A stretch of 64,000 bases of DNA from Tribonema minus (Eukaryota > Sar > Xanthophyceae > Tribonematales > Tribonemataceae): NCBI GenBank assembly GCA_017506865.1, contig JAFCMP010000301.1, positions 868,001 to 932,000 on the forward strand. The letters are read 5' to 3'. The notes below the pieces were generated by a model. The model ran no database searches. It was not told the origin of the DNA and worked only from the letters and a program-made list of their open reading frames with translations. The first letter of the stretch is position 1, and each line of letters opens with the position of its first letter. A program made the translations under genes and the position numbers. This document shows positions 19,815-29,857 of the stretch, one piece after another.

Positions 19815-22800
19815 CCAGACCAATGAGGCGGATCTACTGCAGCAGCTGCTGCGGTTCACCACGACCTCCAACCCCTTCCGCACTCAGCTGCAGTGCACCC
19901 AGTGGGCACGGCTAGTGGAGCACGCCACACGACTACTGGCGGACGCCACAGACAGTGCACGTGAGGCGGCACGGGTGCGCCTCCACCATGGTGCCGGGGC
20001 GTTTGCTCATCAGGTTTCTCAGACTCTAGTGCAGCGCGGCTACAGGCTGCTGCACCTGCTAGCAGCAATGGCCTTTGGTAGGCGACCGGAGGGAACCGGT
20101 ATGCCGCCTGCGGCCCGGCTGGCAGCGTTGCTGTCTGGCGACTTCGCGGAGCTACTGAGAAAGACGATGTCAGCAGCAGCGGCGCTGCGGGCCCCCAAAC
20201 CAAACAACGCAGCTACGGCGTCGGCACAAACGAACTTCGATGCCGACTGGACGGAGGCTGACTCCAGGCAGCAAACAGCATGCGCTGCCCTCTCAGGCAA
20301 GCGACGGGGGGTAGGCCTGGCTGCCGCACTACTAGAGGCGCGTGAAGCATGCGCCCAGCAGACGAGGTCACGGCATAGGTGCTGGCAGCAAAGCACCCTG
20401 AAACTGGCACCCGGCCGGGGGTAGTCGATACGCCAATGGAGCAAGTGCGCGGCCTGGTACGCGACGCCCGGCGGCACTGCTTGCACAGCGCAGGGGTGGC
20501 AACGTCCGCCGGGCTCGCTGGCAGCGGCAGTCCTGTCTTCGAAGCGGGTCAGGCGCATGATCACAGCGATAGGCCTGAGGATGCTGCCAGCGCAGCCGGA
20601 CGGCGCCTCAAGGTGGAGGCGACAGACATACTGTCGACCTTGTCCGCAGCAGGGGCGGGGAAGGCAGGAGGGCTGGACGGCCTACGCTATGAACACCTCT
20701 TGATGGCCGCTGGGCCTGGTGCACCAGTGAAAGCAGCCACCCGCCCCGTGGGCAGTGCCTCACCAGGACTAGCTGGTGATTCAGAATCAGATGTGATGGA
20801 ACCGGCATTCGCCCATCAACTGGCCAAGGTGTTCACGACGCTGCTTATTGAGCCTGAACTGCTGCCGGAGCAATCGCAACGGCTTCTCCGCGCCGCGGCC
20901 CTCTCAGGCATAGGACAGAAGCGGCGTCCGATCGCCTGCTCCAGTGTCTGGCGCAGACTCCTCGGGTCCACAGCGGCACGGAGCGTCAAGGGCAAGACAT
21001 CGGGGCTGCTGGCCTCCATGTCGCAGTTTGGCGTAGGATACCGGTCTGGCGTCGAGCATGTGGCAGCGCGCGCGGGCGTGTGGCACGAGTTGTATGGCAC
21101 CACAATCCAGCTGGACTGTGAGAACGCATTTAACAGTGTGGATCGCGCCGCCATTGTGCGGGGGCTTGTGCTCTTCTGTCCGGAGCTGCTCCCGCACTTT
21201 GAGTCCGTATACTGTGGTGACACTGCCCCAGAGATGCGAGTGGAGGTGAACGGCGAAGCTCGCATTATCTGCTCCCACCTAGGGTGCCAGCAAGGGGACC
21301 CTCTAGGGCCGCTGTACTTTGCAGTGGCAGCGGCCTTCCTACTCTTCTACCCTGATGGAGTGAATGCGACGCCCGGCAGTATGCCGGCCTACAGCCACAG
21401 CACAGCGGAACCGCCAGCCCCGCACTGCGCTTTCCTGGATGACCTCAATGTGCTGCAAGCTGCCTATTTCGACGATGCAGCAGCCGCTGGGGTGGCAGAG
21501 GTGATCCGCCGGCTGGCGGCAGGGGGCCTACGCGTTCGACCAGACAAGGTCGCTGGCCATCGCCATGCGCGGCACAGTGTTTGATGAAGCGGCCAGAGCA
21601 CGCCTGCGCGCCCTTGACATACCGTTTGTGGACGCCACCATGCCAGAGTCCAGTCAGGGCTTTACATCGGTCGGGGTACCGGTAGGGCACCCAGCCTATG
21701 TGCATGCTGCCATGAGCAAGCATCTTGCTGACGCAGGGACATGGCGATTGTCGTGGCAGCTGGCTGGAATGGCGCGGCATCACCTACAGGCAGCACAGTT
21801 CATTCTGCGCAGGTCACTGACGAAGCGCATGGGCTTCTTAGCTCGGGTCGTTGACACGGCTTTGAGTGAGACATTGTTGCACGCGTTTGACGGGTCTGTG
21901 CATGGACGCTCAAACGCATGCTGCACCTGCACGGCTGCGCTACCGCGGCAGCCATGAAGTCACACCTGCTGGCCGCCTGCACTGCTGGTGACAATGAGGA
22001 AGCCAGCAGTGGCAGCGTGCTGGTATTGCCGCGCTTGGGCCCGCCAGAACTCACGGACATCGCAGTGCCACTGCGGGCGTCACGGTTGCCGGAGCGACGA
22101 GGCGGTCTGGGCATGCCGCTTTTGGGGCTACTGGCACCAGCCGCATACACGGCCCAGGCATGCACAACACTGCGGCCGGCAATAATTCATGCCACTGTGG
22201 CAGCAGGGGCCCTGAGGCTTTGTACTGACGAACACGGCGCAGTCACCTGGTTCGTGCAGCACTCATGCGCAACACGCGAGGACCAGGGACTGCCACCAAT
22301 CATCGAGGCCGTGCGACGCTCTACGCGAGCGCTGACAGCTGATGGCGGCGAAAAACCACGCACAGCTGTGGCCGAGCAGCTCCCAGCATCGTTGCTACGG
22401 TGGGCAGCAGATACGACGGCCGCAGCGTTGACGCTCCCCACTGCGGTGCAAGCGATCTACGCCGCAACTGTCGTCACGGAGACGGTGACCACTGAGCCAG
22501 CCCCACACACCCACGGCATTGTGCCTGGCGCCGAGGCGGCCGCTGCGGCGGTGACCGTACCTGGCCCTCAAGCCGCTGCCGCGGCTGCCTCTTCCACGCC
22601 CGCTAAAACACAAACTAGCGCGGAAGAAAGCAGCTGCAGCGGCGGGCAGGAGGACGACAACGACGACTGGGAGGCCTATGCTGACGAGATCTGCAGGAAG
22701 GTAGTGCCCCGCCGCCGGCGCGGTCACTTCACGCACGGACTACAAGCCGGCCTTTCAAATGTTATCCGACGTCAATACGAGGATTGCCTGGTGAAGGACC

Positions 22801-22826
22801 TAGAGGCTGCCTCGGCTGGTGCCACG
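19780..22826 (+). pseudogene. Reverse transcriptase of the non-LTR element
   Basis: Motifs in order: GKAGGLDGLRYEHL (20650s, fingers), QKRRPIACSSVWRRLLG, VGYRSGVEHVAARAG, motif A LDCENAFNSVDR (about 21113), motif B GCQQGDPLGPLYF (about 21284), motif C FLDD in place of the usual YADD (about 21433), then GLRVRPDK and, after a frame change near 21550, the thumb (GFTSVGVPVG...) and RLPERRGGLGMPLLGLLAPA. The four segments are 19645-20424, 20379-21584, 21565-21957 and 21918-22832, in alternating frames, each overlapping the next by tens of bases. Both catalytic acidic motifs are present, so only the frame breaks disable it. Known role of the family: target-primed reverse transcription. Confidence 0.82.
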
Positions 22827-23779
22827 ACCTAGAGGCTGCCTCGGCTGGTGCCGTGGGCAAGCCGACGCAGGCTGCACTTATTGGTGACTCGCGCGACACC
22901 ACTGGCAGCCGCCGCCGCCAACAGGCTACCGCGCAGGTCATGGCGCAGCTGCGCAGCCAGCGTGCGTCCGGGGCAATGGCGTGGATGAGCGTGCCACCCA
23001 CTGCCAATGACCGCCCGGGTGCGGCGCCCATGTCCAGTATGACAGCAGCCACGATGATTTTGGTTGCGATCTTCATAGACGGGTGGGGCATACAGGGCGA
23101 GGTGTGCCCATGGCGGTGCAGTGACGTGAGCCCCACCTCCACGCATGCGATCAGCTGCCCCAGCCAGCACATACGGCGGCACAACGCGACACACACTGCC
23201 CAAAAGCGGTGCCTGCAGCGCATCTTGAGACAGCACCATGTCTCTATTGTCCACAATGAGGACGCTAGCGTTCTCAAGGTACCGGGGTATCGGGCGGACA
23301 CAGTCATTGACCCAGGGTGTCTGCACTTTAGCAGTGCATACCGTAACAAGGGAATAGTGCTAGACACAAGTGTGCGCGCGCCCACAGCGAGCTCGTATTT
23401 GACAGGCAAAACAAATGCCTCGAACACGGACGGCTATGCTGCTGGGGTGGGGGAGGACGCGAAGGTCAAGCACCACACCGGCACCTTGACGTCATCTTGG
23501 GCTTTTGTGCCATTCGTGCAGGAGTCGTACGGACGGCTGGGCAAGCGGACAAGCCTTTTTGTCAAGGAGTTGGCAATGCACTCAGCACTGTGCTCAGGGG
23601 GGGGGAAGGCAGATGTGTTACGCAAGGCCGGGTTAGCTAAGCGTCAGATCCTCATTGAGCTGAGCATATCGCTGGCGCGGGAGTTGGCGGAGCGCGTCAT
23701 GGCGTACACACGCGGAGCGCGAATGCTGGGCTGTGTTGCAGCGCCGGTATCCAAGCTCTTAGGGCACAGCGCAGACTAG
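22784..23779 (+). pseudogene. Restriction-like endonuclease domain of the element
   Basis: This frame follows the RT after a 29-bp tandem duplication. It carries a zinc-knuckle of the form CPWRC...HAISCPSQHIRRHN (about 23105-23190), then the PD-(D/E)XK-like core: YRADTVIDPG, GIVLDTSVRAP, a Lys in GEDAKVKHHT, and FVPFVQESYGRLG. This matches the layout (CxxC, SCPxxxxRHN, DVxVxxP, FVPFVxExxG) of RLE domains at the end of algal and protist non-LTR retrotransposons. The domain would nick the target strand to prime reverse transcription. The stop TAG at 23777-23779 is followed by the 3' tail. Confidence 0.72.
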
Positions 23780-23862
23780 GCTGCTGCGTTGACGCAAGCT
23801 TTTCGATTGCATAGGCAAACCGGCCTCCCTTGGGCCTTTATAAATACAAGTCAATACGTCCA
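23758..23862 (+). repeat. Retrotransposon 3' tail (master copy)
   Basis: The end of the coding region and about 83 bases of 3' UTR, finishing GGCCTCCCTTGGGCC then a TTTATAAATACAAG-type end near 23862, recur at 28747-28807, 50955-51053 (minus), 56046-56157 (minus) and, diverged, 5947-5985. The shared end point in all copies marks the true 3' end of the element. GGCC...GGCC can pair as a short stem, which could be the recognition structure for the reverse transcriptase. Confidence 0.85.
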
Positions 23863-26800
23863 CGCTATGATGGACCCGACGTCACGATGATACTGTAGGC
23901 TGTAACTGAGTTGAAGCCTTTGCTTGACCTGTCAGGCATGCGCCCGAGAGGGCCATCCATTGTGTCATCACGAAATAATGCGGCGCCTTTCTGTGAGCCA
24001 ACTAATAGCATGCTGGTCCACACGACCAGGCACAGGCGTGTTACAAGCTAGTCCCACTCTGGGTAGTTTCTGTTGAAAGTGGGGTGGCTCGGGGTCTTCA
24101 GTGGTCCACTGGTGAAGCCCCCCCCCTCCCGGGGCCGGGGCCTGGGTAAGCTGCGCTCAAAGCATGTTGCCGCAAATATAATACTGATACGTGTCTGAAG
24201 AGTGCCTAATCCAGCATGATATAGTATGGTGCATCCCAGGCGTTCTGTTCTGAACGACCTCAGCACGAATGCAACGTGTACCGGCCGAGACACCTGTGCC
24301 AGCCTGAGGTGGAGGTGCCGTAGACAAATCAACGCTTTGCAACGATGCTCTGAAGAAAACAAAACTGCCCAATATGTGGTGGCATGAGACATAACGCCGC
24401 GTGTCATGTGCCAAGTAATTCGTGATAACATGCGACAACACAAGCGGTATGTTATCAGAGCAGCAGATGCAGCTTCAAGTTGAGGCACTTTGGGTCATTG
24501 ACAAAGAATGTGAAACAACCACAATCGTAGGCAGTACTGCCACAACAATTCGTATTCAAGCTTGTCATGGAAATGTGCCCTTCTGAATTTCTGCATGTGA
24601 TCGTGGACGTTTGCTGGAGAGCGCCGCTGAGCATCAACTTGACCCATCGTGTGCCACTCTTCCTGGCACATGTACTAACTGCAATCCACGATCGCCGATC
24701 ATTGCAGAGATCATCACAGTTCGTGAATATATACAGCAGCTCCGGCACTAGACTAGCGCACTGTGCTCCAGATGACCATGCAGCATAAACGGGCACACAT
24801 TATGATACTGTCATCGCCACCAAGCCAAAGCCCAGATTGTGCAGAAGACATCGACCAGCTGCTGTGCCACCAGCGTAACCAGCACCACCACCACTGCTGC
24901 ACCGCCACCACCTGCGCTGTGATCATCACTCGGCTCGGCCCGCCAAGACTGCATCTTGCACTGCATCTGTCAAGTCGCCGCTTCGACCTGGACTGCGTGC
25001 ACTGCATCCGTCAGAACGCCAATCCGACTGTCAAAACCAAGGCCATGATGTAGAGTATACACGTGCCTCGTACCATATTCTAGATGCCAACCGGCGGTTG
25101 GCCCGTCTGTCACCCCTTGAGTTGACCAAAATAACGTGCAGATATCACCTGCACTTTCTTGCACTGTAGGTGTATGACGCAAGCCACTGACACAAGCCAG
25201 ATTGGTCTGCTTCATGTGTAAATTTGAGCAGTGCAAAAGCTCACAACACACACATGACCAAAAACCCCTTTCGCTCGAGAGCTGACGCACACGTGTCAGC
25301 ACCAACTTCTGGTGTGCCTCGCTATCACATGTGTCATCACCGCTGTCATGTGCCATACCTGCGAATTGCTGTTGTGACGGATATCATCGTTGCACAATAA
25401 CACCAGTGTCTGCTATGCCCCGACCTAGTCTGCTCCTAACAGCTGCTGAGGTACATTAAGCCCCCTCCTCTTGGTAAACGCCCCCTGCGCTGTAAACGAC
25501 CCCTGGGTCTATGGCACCATGATACAGCAAAGCAGCCTGGAGTCCAAGTCTTTGAGCAATAGAGCTGCTGAGCTGCTAGTGACATCAAAGTGCAGCCAAC
25601 TTGCAGGGCAAACATCAGTGGAGCAAGCAAAGACACACCTGTGTAGACATGGCTGAAGAAGGAGAGTGAGCCCAATGTATATGGCTCAGCTCCAGAAGAC
25701 TTGCTGTCTCCCAGCCAGGATGGTCTCTTAATTTTTGCCTTGTAGGTGCCTTGAGCACTTGTTGTGGAAGCAAAAAAAGAGCCTTCCTCCTAGTTGCTGG
25801 CACAGGACTTGAAGTACCGGTCCAGAGAACGGTCTCCTTCTTCCAGAGCTCCTGGCATTTCATGCTACTTGTAGCATAAAACAGAGAACTTGTATCAACC
25901 AGAGCCCTCTGCCAGCCAAGACCCGGGGGTCGTTTATCCGGTACTTTACAGTATGTGGTTTGTTCATGTTCTTGCAGTCAAGTTCAACTTTAGTGTGAAC
26001 ACCGTTGAGGTTGCGCATGAGAACGCAGAGTTGCACTGAGATGGTTATCTCGAGCTGCATGAGGCGGAAGCAGACCTCACTGCACTGCAAGTGCGCAGGA
26101 GCGATGAGAATAATCGGTGCAGGGGCAGGCCTGGCGAGCTGTTGACGCAAATATAAGCTTGTCTTCTACTTGCCTAGCTGATCGCGAATCATCATAGTAA
26201 CGTGACAACAACTGAAATTGGCTCATCTTGCAGACCAGGGTGCATGTGCCTACGATTTGAACCACTACTGCATGACTGGTCAGCGTGACATCAACCCCTT
26301 GGCGAATTCACTCACTTCCACTGTCTGCTAGCACTACCGTGAGGCTCAGTAGCCGAACGAAGTTGGAAAGCTGACAAGCGATGCAATTTTGGCAGTTGGA
26401 AAGCTACTAGTAGTACGCTCGCAGGGCACACCGTTACCAATGCATAGCAGCAGAGGAACCAGGAGCGCTGGAGGCGTGATGCACAAACCGAGAAACTTCC
26501 CCGGGGCGGGGCATAACCCTCCTCAGGCTGGAACTTGCCAGGACGTGGCAGAAACTTCCAGGAGTAACTAGCAAAGGATGTATGGTATTCCAATACTAAC
26601 GCAGATGCTCATGCATGCATTATATTCCAACAGGCAGGAGCAAACAACTTACTCTCTGATACAAAACAGCTTCCTCAGAGACACAACAACTCGACCAACC
26701 CCTTGCGCCTCCACGATACTGGGCCTGAGCAAGACGCCAGTTGCTCTTCGTGTTGAAGCTTGTCAGACCTCAACAGTCTCAGAGTTGTGCTTCTGCTCCT

Positions 26801-26877
26801 GATGGGCAGAAGCTGCGGCGTTGAATGGCAGCAAATTGTGCCTTGTGCAATCAGTCGCGCCTAGCGTTTCGTAGAGT
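23863..26877. other. Gene-poor stretch; one weak inverted-repeat candidate
   Basis: No domain recognised. Short frames (for example 24567-24788 plus) show no family motif. A roughly 20-bp inverted repeat (AAACGACCCC[T/C]GGGTC) at 25492-25514 and 25915-25938 could delimit a small non-autonomous element of about 450 bp, but no target duplication is evident. Confidence 0.5.
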
Positions 26878-27778
26878 GTGGTAACTAACACAGATGCAAA
26901 CAACAAGTATTTGCGCAGGGTCGGCGAGAAGCACTTGCACGTTGCTGCAATGAAAGTCGATCAAGAGGACGCAGACGCGGCGCAGGCCAGGGAGCACCGG
27001 CAGGTCCGGTCCACGTTTGACCTGTGCGAGAGAGTGGTGCAGGCGGAGCGGCTTCAGCTGGAGCTAGATCACGAATTTCCTCGCGAGCCCCCCCCGCCCC
27101 CGCCCCCGCCCCCGCCCCCGCCCCCGCCCCCGCCCCCGCCCCCGCCCCCGCCCCCGCCCCCGCCCCCGCCCCCGCCCCCGCCCCCGCCCCCGCCCCCGCC
27201 CCCGCCCCCGCCCCCGCCCCCGCCCCCGCCCCCGCCCCCGCCCCCGCCCCCGCCCCCGCCCCCGCCCCCGCCCCCGCCCCCGCCCCCGCCCCCGCCCCCG
27301 CCCCCGCCCCCGCCCCCGCCCCCGCCGCCGCCCCCGCCCCCGCCCCCGCCCCCGCCCCCGCCCCCGCCCCCGCCCCCGCCCCGCCCCCGTCCCCGCCCCC
27401 GCCCCCGCCCCCGCCCCCGCCCCCGCCCCCGCCCCCGCCCCCGTCCCCGCCCCCGCCCCCGCCCCCGCCCCCGCCCCCGCCCCCGCCCCCGCCCCCGCCC
27501 CCGTCCCCGCCCCCGCCCCCGCCCCCGCCCCCGCCCCCGCCCCCGCCCCCGCGCTTCGCGTCAAGGGTTTTTGCATCGCCCCCGTCGTCCGGGACTACGT
27601 CGCCAGGCACCAGATATCTACTCACATCTCGGCGGACACGTACATATCAGCAATAAGGAATGCCTTCAAGAAGCAGGTCAGCGTGCCAGTGGGCGACCAG
27701 CACAGGAAGATTGAGAACAAGTATAAGCATGACCTCACAAGGGCCTGCGAGGAGTATTTCGACAATGTAGGAGCCTGA
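26878..27778 (+). pseudogene. Unknown protein interrupted by CCCCCG microsatellite; frame lost across repeat
   Basis: The left part (MVTNTDANNKYLRRVGEKHL..., then a Glu/Arg/Leu-rich helix ending LELDHEFPRE) is in one frame. The right part (GFCIAPVVRDYVARHQIYSH, ISAIRNAFKKQVSVPVGDQH, ENKYKHDLTRACEEYFDNV, stop TGA 27776-27778) looks equally coding but is in another frame. Between them is a 464-bp CCCCCG tract with a C4 interruption near 27380. In the left frame the tract encodes poly-Pro then Pro-Arg repeats. Either repeat slippage has destroyed the gene, or the assembled repeat length is wrong and the real allele is open. No family recognised. Confidence 0.45.
27088..27551. repeat. CCCCCG hexanucleotide microsatellite, 464 bp
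   Basis: About 77 copies of CCCCCG with a few interruptions: CCGCCGCC near 27324, a C4 run near 27380, and CCCCCGTCCCCG at about 27386, 27440 and 27500 (spaced about 54-60 bp). The complementary strand is a G-rich tract able to form quadruplexes. It lies inside an otherwise coding region. Confidence 0.95.
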
Positions 27779-27959
27779 TCAGGGGCGCGCGTCTGCTGTA
27801 CTGTATGAGACTACTGTAGATGTTGATGCCATTGACGTGCACCTCAATACAAGGCGTGTCCACTGCGTAAAGTGATTTTCATTTCATGTTTCGTGTGCTG
27901 CTCGGCGACGCAAGTCTGCCTGCAGCACCCTTGCTTGTACCCTGGTTGCACCCCGATGT

Positions 27960-28530
27960 GTGGGCTGCAAGACTGCATAGCATGGCTGCATTACACGGCA
28001 TGGCTGTATGACAGCATTGCATGTCATTGACTGCATTGCATGACATGGCTGCATTGCATGGCTGTATGACCGCATTGCACGGCGGCATGGCACCGCGTTG
28101 CACGGCATGGCTGTATGACCGCATTGCACGGCTGCATTGCACCGCGGTACCGCGTTGCATGGCATGCTTGTATGACCACGCAATACAGCTGTGCAAATTG
28201 AATGCAGTGCGCAGCCATGAATACTGCCGTGCAGTGCCAACGCGATGCAGCCAATGCAGTGCGAACGAAACGCAATATCCTGCTCACCTTTGGCTGAATG
28301 ACTGATCAGCAGTGGCTGCTACTGTGTGGCAAGAGGGACACCACGCTTTGCCAACCACAGCAGACGATATCAGCACCTGCGGTGTGTGTGACCTTGCCAA
28401 TAGGCGACCCACTCGTGTTTTACCGCGTTGCATGGCATGGCAGCATGACTGCATGGCTGCATGACTGCATTGCATGGCATGGCAGCATAACTGCATTGCA
28501 TGGCAGGACAGTATGACTGCATGGCTGTAG
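27960..28530. repeat. Degenerate CATGGCTGCATTGCA-type repeats
   Basis: Bases 27975-28190 and 28425-28530 consist of irregular repeats of GCATTGCA, GGCATGGC and TGTATGACC-like blocks, with a non-repetitive interval between. No coding assignment. Confidence 0.75.
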
Positions 28531-28746
28531 TGCACAAAGTGTGAGGTAGCGGTGCATGTGAGGCAACTGGCTATCTGGTTAAGAAAGTCTGACCAGATAG
28601 TGCGCAACCTTTCGTGGTACAGTTGGAAGTGCCCCTGTCTGAACAGTTGGAGGAGTTCTGCTGCCGCTGCCGCCGCCGCGCAGAGCACTGAAATACGGAG
28701 ATGCCGACTGTGAAGAGGCTCAAACCACTACAGCACAAACCATGTA

Positions 28747-28807
28747 CTTTTCGATTGCATAGGCAACCCGGCCTCCCTTGGGCCTTTATAAATACAAGTC
28801 CATACGT
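28747..28807 (+). mobile_element. 5'-truncated retrotransposon tail
   Basis: Bases from CTTTTCGATTGCATAGGC to the TACAAGTCCATACGT end match the last 60 bases of the element at 23.8 kb nearly perfectly. Only the tail is present, as expected of abortive target-primed insertion. The stretch 28808-29857 beyond it has no gene I recognise; its last 100 bases are the leader of the next gene. Confidence 0.85.
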
Positions 28808-29857
28808 ACAGCGGCGGGCTCGGCTTTGCAACAAGAAACTCTGCGTTCTGCTGGTCAGATTGTGCATGTCTCGTGAGCCCGTGTGCACTGCGGACACGGC
28901 GCCAATTGTGTGGCGACAACAGGTGTGATGCGCGGCTCGAGACGAACGTTCCGCGTGCTAGCGAGCGCCACATCGCGTGCGGACCACATCACATCACATG
29001 TGCACCATTTCCACATATCATGCACAGCGATCATGCCATCAGCAGCTTCCCGTTAGCCAACCAATAGGTCATAACAGTGCTCGCGCTCAGGGGCCGGACG
29101 TCTCACCGTCCAAACACCTGTTCGATTCTGATCACATCGAAGCGCACCTGCGCCTGACCAACAAAATCACACGGCGGCCGCTGGTCGAGCATCAGCAATA
29201 CACAAAGGCAGCTATCTGGACAACCGCCTCTCGCCTTTTTGCTGCAGCATGACGTGTTCGTCTCGATGCATTCGACTTAAACTTCCGAAAGAGCAACATC
29301 AAATGGATGCGCTCGATCCTGCTGTCATTGCCATCGTGAACGCCCACCTGGAACTTTCCTGAGAATTTTCCCAGCTCTGCGCCAGATGCAGGCAATCAGC
29401 GCATTCAGAGGCAGCAGCGCAAAGAGCAGGAGCAGTTGCATTTGCAGTGGCATTCATTCCTACACAGTGAAGCTCTCTGAAACGTAGAGGCATCGCTGCA
29501 GCAGGGGCACAGGAGTTTGCAGGGATCGGTCCGCAAGAAGCCAGCGCGCATCAAAGTATGATCTGAGAGCATGATAATTCCGCAGTCATCAGCAGCCGCA
29601 GTTGCTCCCATTAGTTGATGTTACAAATTGTCAGGGGTCCCGAGATGAATGCGCACAGGAAGTCACACACCCTGCAGTTACTGTAGCTCAGCTCAGTGTT
29701 CGGAGATGCCAACCTCTGCACCACTGTGACAGTCCGTGAGCTGAATTTGCAGGTTTTTCATGATTGAGCGTGTTTGCAATTGTGTTTGTCTGATCAGGTT
29801 GCGCAAAGGAGTGAGAGGTACAGGCATCTCCCAAGCTGCACAGAGGCAGAAATTGCC

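Larger units (their letters stand above)
18864..23862 (+). mobile_element. Non-LTR retrotransposon with C-terminal restriction-like endonuclease, frameshifted
   Basis: The element is defined by an Ala/Pro-rich N-terminal region, a reverse transcriptase, a C-terminal zinc-knuckle and nuclease domain, and a 3' tail shared with 5'-truncated copies elsewhere in the window. There is no LTR and no poly(A). The left end is not defined; 18864 is the first ATG of the N-terminal frame. The reading frame changes about five times (near 19780, 20390, 21550, 21935 and 22826), so this copy cannot make a full protein unless the changes are sequence errors. Order RT then RLE places it with the early-branching RLE class (R2/CRE/NeSL-like), but I cannot assign a clade. 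Confidence 0.8.

Noticed and set aside
26885-27656. Long Gly-Ala, Gly-Arg and Pro-Ala frames over 27.0-27.6 kb
   Set aside because: Pure consequence of the CCCCCG tract, which is open in all frames.
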